DNA of 64,000 bases from CAIZGX01 sp044349305. GTDB taxonomy: Bacteria; Bacteroidota; Bacteroidia; Flavobacteriales_D; Sanyastnellaceae. Each line of letters begins with the position of its first letter. Position 1 is the first letter of the stretch. Made by a program: the position numbers and the translations under genes. The stretch spans positions 1 through 64,000 of the forward strand of contig JBIKRF010000003.1 in NCBI GenBank assembly GCA_044349305.1, in the 5' to 3' direction. Shown here in pieces: positions 50,934-59,349 of the stretch. Below the pieces are notes generated by a model, which was not told where the DNA came from, did no database searches, and saw only the letters and a program-made list of their open reading frames with translations.

Positions 50934-52028
50934 ATGACTCAACAAAACAGCTCTGCAGAAATGTCTGCAGTTACCGAAAGAATGGCGTTGCATAACCACG
51001 AGCAAGTGGTCTTTTGTCAAGACAATGCAACCGGATTAAAAGCCATCGTAGCAATTCACAACACAACATTAGGACCTGCAGTCGGCGGAACGCGCATGTG
51101 GATGTATGCCTCTGAAGGCGATGCATTGACAGATGTTCTTCGTCTTTCTCGTGGAATGACCTACAAAAGTGCACTTGCCGGTTTGAACATCGGTGGAGGT
51201 AAAGCTGTGATTATCGCAGATTCTAAAAAAGATAAAAACGAAGCGCTCATGCGCAGCTTCGGAAAATTCGTAGACGGTTTAGGTGGAAGATACATTACCG
51301 CAGAAGATGTGGGTATCGGAACACGCGACATGGAATACGTGAAAATGGAAACTGATCACGTAGTTGGTTTGCCAGATTATATGGGCGGCGGCGGAGATCC
51401 AAGTCCTGTTACTGCTTACGGGGTTTACATGGGAATGAAGGCCAGTGTTAAAGATCAAACAGGAAGCGATTCGCTTGCGGGAAAGACCATCGTGGTTCAA
51501 GGTGTAGGTCACGTAGGTGAATACCTCGTTGAGTATTTGGTGAAAGAAAACGCTCACGTTATCATTACCGATATATACGAAGACAGAGTAAACGATGTAG
51601 TGAAAAAGTATGGTGTTAAAGCCATTCTTCCATCAGAAGTTTACACGACTCCAATGGACATCTACAGCCCTTGCGCACTTGGCGCAACCGTTAACAAAGA
51701 AACCTTGGAGCAATTGTCTTGTGGAATTATTTGCGGTGCAGCAAACAACCAATTGGCAATTGAAACGGAAGACGGTCAACGCGTTTTGGATAAAGGAATT
51801 TTATATGCTCCTGATTATTTGGTGAACGCAGGTGGAATCATCAACTGCTACTGGGAAATTGTAGGCTACAACCGTCAGGCTTCTCTTGCGCAGGCAGAGC
51901 AGATCTACGACACAACGCTTAAGATTTATTCAGCTTCTAAAGAAAAGGGAATTCCTTCTTACTTGGCGGCGAATCAAATGGCAGAGCAACGCATTCAATC
52001 GATTGCGAATATTAAAACTAGATATTGA
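50934..52028 (+). CDS. Leucine dehydrogenase (Glu/Leu/Phe/Val dehydrogenase family)
   Basis: This 364-residue NAD-dependent enzyme has the catalytic Lys in GGGKAVIIADSKK, the nucleotide-binding loop VVQGVGHVGEYLVEYL, and GAANNQLAIE. It deaminates branched-chain amino acids. The length and start match the type common in Bacteroidota. It is followed 16 bases later by nusB, possibly on one transcript. Confidence 0.92.
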   Translation: MTQQNSSAEMSAVTERMALHNHEQVVFCQDNATGLKAIVAIHNTTLGPAVGGTRMWMYASEGDALTDVLRLSRGMTYKSALAGLNIGGGKAVIIADSKKDKNEALMRSFGKFVDGLGGRYITAEDVGIGTRDMEYVKMETDHVVGLPDYMGGGGDPSPVTAYGVYMGMKASVKDQTGSDSLAGKTIVVQGVGHVGEYLVEYLVKENAHVIITDIYEDRVNDVVKKYGVKAILPSEVYTTPMDIYSPCALGATVNKETLEQLSCGIICGAANNQLAIETEDGQRVLDKGILYAPDYLVNAGGIINCYWEIVGYNRQASLAQAEQIYDTTLKIYSASKEKGIPSYLAANQMAEQRIQSIANIKTRY

Positions 52029-52044
52029 TTAGAGGGGAGAGATT

Positions 52045-52986
52045 ATGCTAAACAGAAGACACATACGAATTAAAGTTTTACAGGTATTATTTGCCTATTA
52101 CAATGACGAAGAGCCGAACGCGGCTTCTTACGAGAAAATGCTTTTTGAAAGCGTGAATCGTTTCAGAGATTTGTATGTAGCCTTCATTCAGTTAATGGTG
52201 GAAATGCATTCGCTTTCAATTGAGAAAATTGAAGCAGGAATGAATAAGAAACTTCCGAGCCACGAAGATCTTCACCCAAACACGAAGTTCGCGGCGAATG
52301 CGGTATTACGGATTTTGTCTCACAGCAAATCGTTGGAAAAAGCCATGAAGGATAACCACCTGAAGTGGACTGAAAATCGCGATTTGTTGAAGCAAATGTT
52401 CAAGGACATTCAGGATTGCGAAGAATACCAAGCCTACCTGGCGAGCGAGGAGCGTGGCTTTGAACACGACAAAGAGATTGTGGTGAAGTTGTTCAAACGT
52501 CACCTGGTGAACTTCGAGTTAATGCATGATTATCTTGAAGATCAAGGTATTTTTTGGAACGATGATTTAGACCTTACGGCAAGTATGGTTTTGCGTTCAT
52601 TGAAGTCAATTAAAGAGACAGATACCGATATTGAATTTCTTCCTTTGTGGAAGGAAGGAGACGAGGAGGAAGAGTTTTGCAGACAGTTATTCCGCAAAAC
52701 ACTTGCAACAGGTTCAGACACAAAAGAACGTGTCTCTCTCGTTACCCCTAATTGGGAAACCGATCGTATTGCAATCATGGATTTAGTGTTGTTGAAAATG
52801 GCTATTGCAGAAGCAATCTATTTTGAAAGCATTCCAACGAAGGTTACCATGAACGAATACATTGAATTGGCGAAGTTCTATAGCACGCCAAAGTCTGCGA
52901 CATTCATTAACGGTGTGTTGGATACCATTATGCCGAAAATGGTGGAAGAAGGGAAAATCAAAAAGATTGGAAGAGGATTGATTTAA
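52045..52986 (+). CDS. nusB: Transcription antitermination factor NusB
   Basis: This 313-residue protein is about twice the length of E. coli NusB, as is usual in Bacteroidota. The N-terminal part has MLNRRHIRIKVLQVLFAYY and the C-terminal RNA-binding NusB core has MDLVLLKMAIAEAIYFESIP. NusB binds boxA RNA with S10 and promotes rRNA transcription. The middle is an acidic family-specific insertion. miaA follows after six bases. Confidence 0.9.
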   Translation: MLNRRHIRIKVLQVLFAYYNDEEPNAASYEKMLFESVNRFRDLYVAFIQLMVEMHSLSIEKIEAGMNKKLPSHEDLHPNTKFAANAVLRILSHSKSLEKAMKDNHLKWTENRDLLKQMFKDIQDCEEYQAYLASEERGFEHDKEIVVKLFKRHLVNFELMHDYLEDQGIFWNDDLDLTASMVLRSLKSIKETDTDIEFLPLWKEGDEEEEFCRQLFRKTLATGSDTKERVSLVTPNWETDRIAIMDLVLLKMAIAEAIYFESIPTKVTMNEYIELAKFYSTPKSATFINGVLDTIMPKMVEEGKIKKIGRGLI

Positions 52987-52992
52987 TCATCA

Positions 52993-53889
52993 ATGAAAAC
53001 GGTCATCGCTATTTCAGGACCTACGGGTGTAGGTAAAACAGCTTTAGCCATTTCATTAGCCAATCATTTTCAAACTGAAATTATTTCCTGCGACTCACGT
53101 CAATTTTACAAGGAAATGTCCATAGGTGTTGCTTGTCCTTCAATGGAAGAGCTGAATGCTGCACGACATCATTTTATTTCTTTTTTATCTGTTGAAGAAG
53201 AATACACCGCGGGTATGTTTTCACGCGATGCTAGGGCCAAAATTCAAGAGATGTTTCAATCGAATGAAGTTGTAGTCGTTGTTGGTGGAAGTATGCTTTA
53301 TATGGACGCCTTGCTATACGGCTTGGATGAATTACCCGGAGACAAGGAAATTAGAAATGCGCTAAATCAACGATGTGAATTAGAAGGTCTTTTAGTTCTA
53401 GTGGAAGAACTAAAAGCGAAAGATCCCGATTTCGCAGCAAGTGTTGATTTAGAAAACGCACATCGTGTTATTCGTGCGTTGGAAGTCATTCAAATCACAG
53501 GCAAACCCTTCTCCGAATTACGCACGAAATCGAGCGAGGCTATTGACGCGAAAATTATTCACGTGTTTCTTTCTGGCGAACGTGAATGGGTTTATGATCG
53601 AATCAATAGGCGTGTAGATGGAATGGTGAAAGAGGGGTTGTTCGAAGAGGTGCAAGGGCTTCAATCCATGCAACATCTTCAATCTTTAAACACTGTAGGT
53701 TACAAGGAGATATTTAAATATATCGAAGGTTCTTGTTCGAAGGACGAGGCCATTGTTGAGATAAAGAAGAACACAAGAAATTACGCCAAGCGACAAATGA
53801 CGTGGTATCGAAACAAGCCGCATGTGCTTCAATTCGATGTTCAGAAGGGAGATGTTTCCGCAAAGATTATTTCTTTGCTTTCGAACTAA
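52993..53889 (+). CDS. miaA: tRNA dimethylallyltransferase MiaA
   Basis: This 298-residue enzyme has the P-loop ISGPTGVGKTALAISLA (residues about 6-22), DSRQFYKEMSIG, GGSMLYMDALLYGL and TVGYKEIFKYIEG. It transfers a dimethylallyl group to A37 of UNN-decoding tRNAs. It is in tandem with nusB. Its last 23 bases overlap the convergent gene 53867-54415. Confidence 0.95.
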   Translation: MKTVIAISGPTGVGKTALAISLANHFQTEIISCDSRQFYKEMSIGVACPSMEELNAARHHFISFLSVEEEYTAGMFSRDARAKIQEMFQSNEVVVVVGGSMLYMDALLYGLDELPGDKEIRNALNQRCELEGLLVLVEELKAKDPDFAASVDLENAHRVIRALEVIQITGKPFSELRTKSSEAIDAKIIHVFLSGEREWVYDRINRRVDGMVKEGLFEEVQGLQSMQHLQSLNTVGYKEIFKYIEGSCSKDEAIVEIKKNTRNYAKRQMTWYRNKPHVLQFDVQKGDVSAKIISLLSN

Positions 53890-54415
53890 AGGCTTTCTCC
53901 TTTGTAATCTCTAGTTTAAGAATTAATTTCGAACTGTATCGCTTCCAGGCAGGCGTTCCAATGTCTTTCACGAGTTCAATTCCAGCAATAATTTCATCAT
54001 ACAACTCGGGGTAGGACTTCGCTGCACGCATAACCCAATGAATCGCATGAAGCCTTTCTGCTGTCTCAACATCGAACGAACTCAGCGTGCAGAAGGCTCT
54101 TTCGAGCATTCTGCCGTCTTGCTCTTCCGTAAGTTCAAGGTTGTATAAAATGCCAAAAGACTCTCTGCGAACAGAAGAGTCTTTTGAGTGTGTAACCAAG
54201 TCATAGAAATAATCTCGAAGGGGCTGAACCGAAGCGGCATTCTTCTGCGAAAGATGATCAAGAATCCAAACGCCTTTGCGTTGCTGCGTTTGCGTCAACT
54301 CGTTGAATTCAGAAATAAATTGCTTTATTTCATTAGGCTTTGCATTCCACATTTCCACATAAACATCTACTTCATTTCGAAGCATGCCTGTGCGCAAATA
54401 GTCGAAGTGACTCAC
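53867..54415 (-). CDS. Helical protein of unknown function
   Basis: This 182-residue protein is rich in alpha-helix and has no signal peptide. HEAT-like repeat composition is suggested by paired amphipathic helices (FISEFNELTQTQQRKGVWIL, LRDYFYDLVTHSK, SVRRESFGILYNL). No family is recognised. It overlaps the miaA 3' end by 23 bases, and it lies three bases after the downstream-facing TlpA-like gene's start region on the same strand, so the pair is probably one transcript. Confidence 0.7.
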   Translation of the reverse strand: MSHFDYLRTGMLRNEVDVYVEMWNAKPNEIKQFISEFNELTQTQQRKGVWILDHLSQKNAASVQPLRDYFYDLVTHSKDSSVRRESFGILYNLELTEEQDGRMLERAFCTLSSFDVETAERLHAIHWVMRAAKSYPELYDEIIAGIELVKDIGTPAWKRYSSKLILKLEITKEKAFSSKAKK

Positions 54416-54418
54416 TGT

Positions 54419-55948
54419 TTATTTGTGAGGACTGTTAACGTCTTCGTATTCGGTTTCTTGAAACTTATTCGTCTCAACTTTTTCACCTTTGTACAAATTC
54501 TCTAGAAGTTGATCGAGTTGCTCAGCACCCAAAGATTTCGCGATGATCTTCATTTCTTTATCCATTAAGAAAACTTTAGGAGTGCTTGTCACGTCCCAAG
54601 TTGTGCGGTAATTCAAACTCTTCAATGTCGTCACACCGCTATAGATTAATTCGGTTGCTTTTTCCTGCTTCATGATTTCAGGAGTGTCACTAACGTTAAT
54701 CCAATCGAGTTTGTGCTCGTTAATGAAATCAACCCATTTGTTGTTCTCGTAGTCGTTGCCTATCGCATAAACCACGAATCCTCTGTCTTTGTATTTGTGG
54801 TATAAGTCGAGTAGAAGAGGAACCTCTTTTTTGCAATGTCCGCATGAACTTTCCCACACAACCATGAGTGTATACTCTCCGCGTGATTTGTACATGGAAA
54901 CCCAATTCTTTTCAGATGTGTCAGGTAGAATAATGTCTTGTGCTTTCTCACCGCAACGGCAATCACGTTTCTTGTCCGCCGCTTCCTTCATCTCTTTCAA
55001 CTTATCTTCCTTCACCCAGTTGCACATTCCTTTTGAATAGTAATTGTCAATCATGAATACGAACAGTTCGTCCATACACATGATTTTCGAAGTCTCTCCA
55101 GTGTAAGTCGCAAAGTGAGTGATGTATTTGAAAGACTCTTCGTTACCAGAAGTAGCCTTGATTATTTTTTGAACTTCTGCGCAAACCGTATCGGGAATTT
55201 GAGGAAGTGTTTTGGTAATGTAATCCTCAACAAGTTTGTGGAAGGCTCCGTCGCGAACCATGCGCGGATCTTTCAAGTCGCAACGATCCCAGTAGTGATG
55301 GCGGTACCAGTAATATTGCCATTCTTGTTTTTTATCTTCTGCAATATTTTCAGGAGCATTTGGAATGTCTTCTTCCATGCCCATGCGCAAGTATTTGGCA
55401 AAAAGTGAGTTGTTGTTGTTTTTTATAAGATCTTTCTGATAATTGACAACCTCTTTGTTCAATTTGGTTAGCTCTTCAATACAAGGCTTTTTATCTGCTT
55501 CCGATTTTAATGAGTCATTGATGCAATTGTCAAGCGGAGTGCGAACAGTTCTTTTACCATTGATGTATCGGATGTAATCGAAGAAAAGTTTGTTTTCTTT
55601 TGATTGAACAACTTCAATCTTACTTAAATCAGCGTCAGCAGAGCAGTTGATGATGATTTGTTCGTCAGAGGCAATGAAGTCGAAATAGCGCGGCCCGGGC
55701 ATTACCAAAGCATATTTTCCACACTCATTGAAGGGCTTGCCCGCGAATTCGTAGTTTCCTTTTGCGTCTACATGACAAGTGTCGTTGTAGTACAATTTGT
55801 TACCGTAGTAATTAGCTAGATAAATATCTACGTTTTGTAGTCCCTCAATTTTTCCTTTGATGGAATAAGGGAGTTTTGATTGTTTGTTTTGAGCAGATGC
55901 AAAAAAGCTTATAGAAATAAGCAGGAAGAATAAGGTTTTCGCTTTCAT
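54419..55948 (-). CDS. TlpA-like thioredoxin-fold protein (DUF4369/DUF5106 type)
   Basis: This is a 509-residue protein starting at ATG 55948 (three codons earlier is another ATG). A signal peptide (FFASAQ) precedes an N-terminal DUF4369-like domain (about 25-130). The central DUF5106 part is followed by a C-terminal thioredoxin fold with redox motif ESSCGHCKKEVP and the cis-Pro of TPKVFLMDKEMKI. It is probably a periplasmic thiol-disulfide protein. A minus-7-like TAACTTTG lies at 55983-55976. Confidence 0.86.
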   Translation of the reverse strand: MKAKTLFFLLISISFFASAQNKQSKLPYSIKGKIEGLQNVDIYLANYYGNKLYYNDTCHVDAKGNYEFAGKPFNECGKYALVMPGPRYFDFIASDEQIIINCSADADLSKIEVVQSKENKLFFDYIRYINGKRTVRTPLDNCINDSLKSEADKKPCIEELTKLNKEVVNYQKDLIKNNNNSLFAKYLRMGMEEDIPNAPENIAEDKKQEWQYYWYRHHYWDRCDLKDPRMVRDGAFHKLVEDYITKTLPQIPDTVCAEVQKIIKATSGNEESFKYITHFATYTGETSKIMCMDELFVFMIDNYYSKGMCNWVKEDKLKEMKEAADKKRDCRCGEKAQDIILPDTSEKNWVSMYKSRGEYTLMVVWESSCGHCKKEVPLLLDLYHKYKDRGFVVYAIGNDYENNKWVDFINEHKLDWINVSDTPEIMKQEKATELIYSGVTTLKSLNYRTTWDVTSTPKVFLMDKEMKIIAKSLGAEQLDQLLENLYKGEKVETNKFQETEYEDVNSPHK

Positions 55949-56060
55949 AAATTTCATAACTCTCTAATAGACGTTCAAAGTTAGGTATACGTTGCTTTTT
56001 AAAATTGAAAACTTTCGAATGATTCGAATTGGGAATTGCGTTTTTCAACTATTGGTCCAA

Positions 56061-56092
56061 AAATAAAAAGGAGCCAATAAATTGGCTCCTTT
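56061..56092 (-). terminator. Terminator of the T9SS gene 56113-57054
   Basis: A perfect 11-pair stem (AAAGGAGCCAA with TTGGCTCCTTT) and a TTTA loop are followed by TTTATTTTT on the minus strand. Confidence 0.85.
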
Positions 56093-56112
56093 CTTCTCAG
56101 AAAAATGTTCTA

Positions 56113-57054
56113 TTATTTCTTAACCAGTCTGTCAGTGAATTGAACAGTACCGTTATTCATGCGAATCAAATAAATGCCATCGTTTAAAGTTGAAACATCG
56201 ATGCGCTTAATTGAGCTTTGTGTAACGCGATCTTTCAAAACAACTTTACCAGTTAGATCAATGATGCTGATTTCACCACCAACAAAGCTCTCCGGAATTT
56301 CAATACTGAAATTTGAATTAGTTGGGTTTGGATAAACCGATACTTTAGAGATCTTTTCAGAAGTCAAAGGCTTAACAGCAACGCCGGTAGATTCAATAAC
56401 TTGAACATCGTCGATGTAGTAGTTCCCTGCCGTGCCAGCAGTGTTAGTTCCGTAAAAGTCAAAGGCAGCAAGCGCGTTAGCTCCTGCGTTGCCGTTAGCA
56501 TTGTCAAGGCTCCATTGCCACTCGTTGGCAGCAACTCCATTGAAGTAAACTCTACCGAGGTCATTGTCTAGATCAGCGGTAATTTGAACATCGAACCAAG
56601 TGTCTGTTCCCACAGTAACTGCGCCCCCTTGAGTGCCGCCAGTTGTCCAAGTAGCAACGCCTGTTCCATCAAAGAAAACGTCGCAAGCCCATTGGTATGC
56701 AGTTGAGGTTCCTGACCAAGTGTGTAGCGCATTGAAATATCCACCAGCACCAGCAGGCAAGTACATTTTGAATTTGATGTCGTATTTGCCACTAGTAAAT
56801 GGACCTAGAGGTAAAACCAAATCTGTTCCAGTACCGTTAATGTTAGCACTGTTCGCTCCGCTGCTAGCGAAATCTGAGCTTACCGTTGCGTCTGATGCAG
56901 TGCCGGTGCTCCAATATGCCCAATAAGCTGAATTTTGAGCAACAACGCCTGTTCCGGCAGTGTATGAATCGAAGTTGTCTTCGAATAAAACTGTTTGCGC
57001 AGATGCAGAAAGAATCGCGCTAAAAGCAAAAAGAGAGAGTAATTGTTTCTTCAT
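56113..57054 (-). CDS. Secreted T9SS cargo protein with concanavalin-like N-domain
   Basis: This is a 313-residue protein starting at ATG 57054 (MKKQLLSLFAFSAILSASAQ); a frame to 57120 adds an unlikely tail. Residues about 20-225 look like a laminin/concanavalin-like jelly roll (LFEDNFDSYTAG, FKMYLPAGAGG, YYIDDVQV). The C-terminal 75 residues are a type A T9SS sorting domain (VYPNPTNSN, LNDGIYLIRM). Carbohydrate binding is plausible. A TAATTTTG at 57109-57102 could be the minus-7 element. Confidence 0.8.
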   Translation of the reverse strand: MKKQLLSLFAFSAILSASAQTVLFEDNFDSYTAGTGVVAQNSAYWAYWSTGTASDATVSSDFASSGANSANINGTGTDLVLPLGPFTSGKYDIKFKMYLPAGAGGYFNALHTWSGTSTAYQWACDVFFDGTGVATWTTGGTQGGAVTVGTDTWFDVQITADLDNDLGRVYFNGVAANEWQWSLDNANGNAGANALAAFDFYGTNTAGTAGNYYIDDVQVIESTGVAVKPLTSEKISKVSVYPNPTNSNFSIEIPESFVGGEISIIDLTGKVVLKDRVTQSSIKRIDVSTLNDGIYLIRMNNGTVQFTDRLVKK

Positions 57055-57108
57055 AGTGAAAGAATTTGTTAAAACGAATATAGTATTCTTTTTCTTTGTT
57101 TCAAAATT

Positions 57109-57933
57109 ATGAAGACTCATTTAAGAAAGATGCGGACTACATTGTCCGAGAGCGGGGAGGCGCAATACGTTCTTCCTATTTATGATAATTTGGAATTAAA
57201 GGGAGAGTTAAACCTGAATGAATGTGTGGGTAAACAAGTTCGACTGCATGCTACCGGCGACATCCGATGCATTCTACACGGAGAAAAATTGAATAAGACC
57301 TTTGGAGAGGGATTGTGTTGGAATGGATTCCAAGATTCATCCAATGCTTCTCCCTGCATTATACATCCAGAGTTGTGTCAGGCACATGAAGGAGTTGCTT
57401 TGCGAGGAGACATGGAGTGGGAGCGAGCGAACCATCTTATTCCACACATTGTATACCTCTCATTTACGTCTGGAATTAAAGTTGGAGTTACATCGGAACG
57501 AAACATGTTTTCAAGATGGATAGATCAAGGGGCTCGGCAAGGATTGGTTTTCGCTCGCGTTCCTTACAGGCAGTTGGCCGGAGAGTTTGAAGTCTTATTA
57601 AAGGAGCATGTTTCAGATAAGTCAAATTGGAAAGGAATGCTTCAGCCCACTTTCACAGAGAATAAGAGCTTGCTTGAAGCAAAAGAAAATTTGTTGTTTG
57701 AAATTCCAGATGCATTTCAGGACTTTATTGATGACGAGGACAAAGTTTGGGACATTCACTTTCCTTGCGAGGACAGACCGTTAAATCCAATAACATGGAA
57801 GGCTTTGCCGAATAATTTGTATGAAGGGAAGTTGAAGGGAATTGTAGGGCAATACTTAATCTTTGACAATCAGCAAGTGTTCAATGTGCGTTCGCACGCC
57901 GGGCTCGAAATGGATATCGAATTTTTAACGTAA
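57109..57933 (+). CDS. DUF2797 family protein
   Basis: This 274-residue protein has cysteine-containing stretches (ECVGKQVRLHATGDIRC, EGLCWNGF, PCIIHPELCQAH) and the pattern HIVYLSFTSGIKVGVTSERN typical of DUF2797. It contains several conserved-looking Cys/His residues that could bind zinc. The function is not established. It lies just divergent from the T9SS gene and shares its promoter region. Confidence 0.8.
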   Translation: MKTHLRKMRTTLSESGEAQYVLPIYDNLELKGELNLNECVGKQVRLHATGDIRCILHGEKLNKTFGEGLCWNGFQDSSNASPCIIHPELCQAHEGVALRGDMEWERANHLIPHIVYLSFTSGIKVGVTSERNMFSRWIDQGARQGLVFARVPYRQLAGEFEVLLKEHVSDKSNWKGMLQPTFTENKSLLEAKENLLFEIPDAFQDFIDDEDKVWDIHFPCEDRPLNPITWKALPNNLYEGKLKGIVGQYLIFDNQQVFNVRSHAGLEMDIEFLT

Positions 57934-57950
57934 GAAAAATGTTGTTTTTC

Positions 57951-57980
57951 TTGCAAGTGTGAAAAATTCGTCTATCTTTG
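57951..57980 (+). promoter_or_regulatory. Promoter of the RRM-protein gene
   Basis: TATCTTTG at 57973-57980 fits TAnnTTTG with a TTG at 57951-57953 upstream. It gives a leader of about 80 bases, rich in A and T, before the start at 58068. Confidence 0.5.
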
Positions 57981-58067
57981 TTAAAGCTTACTCCGAATTT
58001 AGATTTGTAATCTTCTTGAAGAGCACAACTACATGAAGGGTAAGCATTAATTAATTTTATTTTTTTT

Positions 58068-58355
58068 ATGAACATTTTTGTTTCTGGACTGAACTACAGT
58101 CTAACGAGCGATGAGCTCCAAGCAATCTTCACTCAATATGGTGAAGTAGCTTCTGCTAAAGTGATTACTGACCGTGATACCGGTCGTTCACGCGGTTTTG
58201 GTTTTGTTGAAATGTCAGATGACGCTGAAGCGCGCAATGCAATTGACGCTTTAGACCAAGCTGAAATGAAAGGTCGCAAGATCAACGTTAAAGAAGCTGA
58301 AGACCGTCCACGTACCTCTAACCGTAGAGAAGGTGGATTCCGTCAAGGATATTGA
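58068..58355 (+). CDS. RNA-binding protein with a single RRM domain
   Basis: This 95-residue protein has RNP2 (NIFVSGLNY) and RNP1 (RGFGFVEMSD) with a Ser/Arg-rich tail (RRTSNRREGGFRQGY). Single RRM proteins of this type are abundant in Bacteroidota and cyanobacteria and may act as RNA chaperones, for example in cold. A UUCG-loop terminator follows within 25 bases, so it is a single-gene unit. Confidence 0.92.
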   Translation: MNIFVSGLNYSLTSDELQAIFTQYGEVASAKVITDRDTGRSRGFGFVEMSDDAEARNAIDALDQAEMKGRKINVKEAEDRPRTSNRREGGFRQGY

Positions 58356-58378
58356 TTCAATACGCTTTTGACTTAATT

Positions 58379-58404
58379 TAAAAAGGGACTTCGGTCCCTT
58401 TTTT
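58379..58404 (+). terminator. Terminator of the RRM-protein gene
   Basis: AAAAAGGGAC, a TTCG tetraloop, GTCCC and a run of six T residues. Confidence 0.85.
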
Positions 58405-58420
58405 ATTTTACATTAGCATT

Positions 58421-59308
58421 ATGAAAATGGAACTGCTCGATTCATTCGGCGACATGAAGGCACCGCTTTATGCAATTGCTGATGGAACGCATGCAGATTC
58501 TTTTTTTACCGCTTCCGCGAATGGGTTGGTTTCCGAGTGGAATACGGAGTATGGCGTTTCTTCAGAGATTCAGGTTAAAGCAAGTGGTGCGGTTTTCTCC
58601 TTACTCTATGACGACGTGTCTAAATTTTTATGGGTTGGTTGTCAGCAGAACACACTCAGTGTAGTTGATATTCAAAACAAAAAAGAAATCAAAAATTACA
58701 ATGTGCACCCAGGCGGTGTATTCGATATTAAGATTGTAGAAGATAAGATTTTAAGTGTTGGCGCAGATGGTAATGTGATTGAATGGAATAGATCAGATGC
58801 GAGTTATTCGCGAACCATTCCATTGTCTGATTCTAAAATCCGTCGGTTTGCTGTAAGTACTCACAAACCCGAATTGGCTTTTCCTATGTCAAATGGCGAA
58901 ATGGAAATTGTAGATCCAATTTTCTTCAATTCGATAGAAAAGAAAAAGGTGAATGAGTTGGGTGTCGCTTCATGTGCTTTTCATCCGAAGAAAAGTGTGC
59001 TGCTTACAGGAGGAAGGGATGGCGTTATTCATTTATGGAATTCAAAGAAAGATTATGCACCTGTCTTGAACTTTACAGCGCACAAGGGAAATGTTTATGC
59101 CATTGCTTTTCATCCAAAGCGACACGTTTTTGTATCGGGAAGTCGCGATAAGGAAATTAAGGTCTGGGATGCGGAGACACTTGATTTTCTCTGTGGAGGT
59201 TCGCATACAAGAAGTGTGAATGCACTTCATTTTCTAAAGAATGGATTATTGCTTTCTGCCAGCGATGACGGCTCTATTCGTTTGTGGAAAATTCTTCGTT
59301 CGAATTAA
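58421..59308 (+). CDS. WD40-repeat protein
   Basis: This 295-residue protein has about six WD-like repeats. Clear units are HPKKSVLLTGGRDGVIHLWN, HPKRHVFVSGSRDKEIKVWD and LLSASDDGSIRLWK. A seven-bladed propeller is likely. It has no signal peptide and no additional domain, so it is probably a cytoplasmic protein-binding scaffold. Partners cannot be told. Confidence 0.88.
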   Translation: MKMELLDSFGDMKAPLYAIADGTHADSFFTASANGLVSEWNTEYGVSSEIQVKASGAVFSLLYDDVSKFLWVGCQQNTLSVVDIQNKKEIKNYNVHPGGVFDIKIVEDKILSVGADGNVIEWNRSDASYSRTIPLSDSKIRRFAVSTHKPELAFPMSNGEMEIVDPIFFNSIEKKKVNELGVASCAFHPKKSVLLTGGRDGVIHLWNSKKDYAPVLNFTAHKGNVYAIAFHPKRHVFVSGSRDKEIKVWDAETLDFLCGGSHTRSVNALHFLKNGLLLSASDDGSIRLWKILRSN

Positions 59309-59328
59309 GAGACCTTCGTGTATATTTG
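59299..59328 (+). promoter_or_regulatory. Candidate promoter of the GH13 gene
   Basis: TATATTTG at 59321-59328 fits TAnnTTTG, with TTCG at 59299-59302 in the minus-33 position (18-base spacer). It lies in the 3' end of the WD40 gene and supports the start at 59350. Confidence 0.45.
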
Positions 59329-59349
59329 ACACTAAGTATTTCCTTCAAC

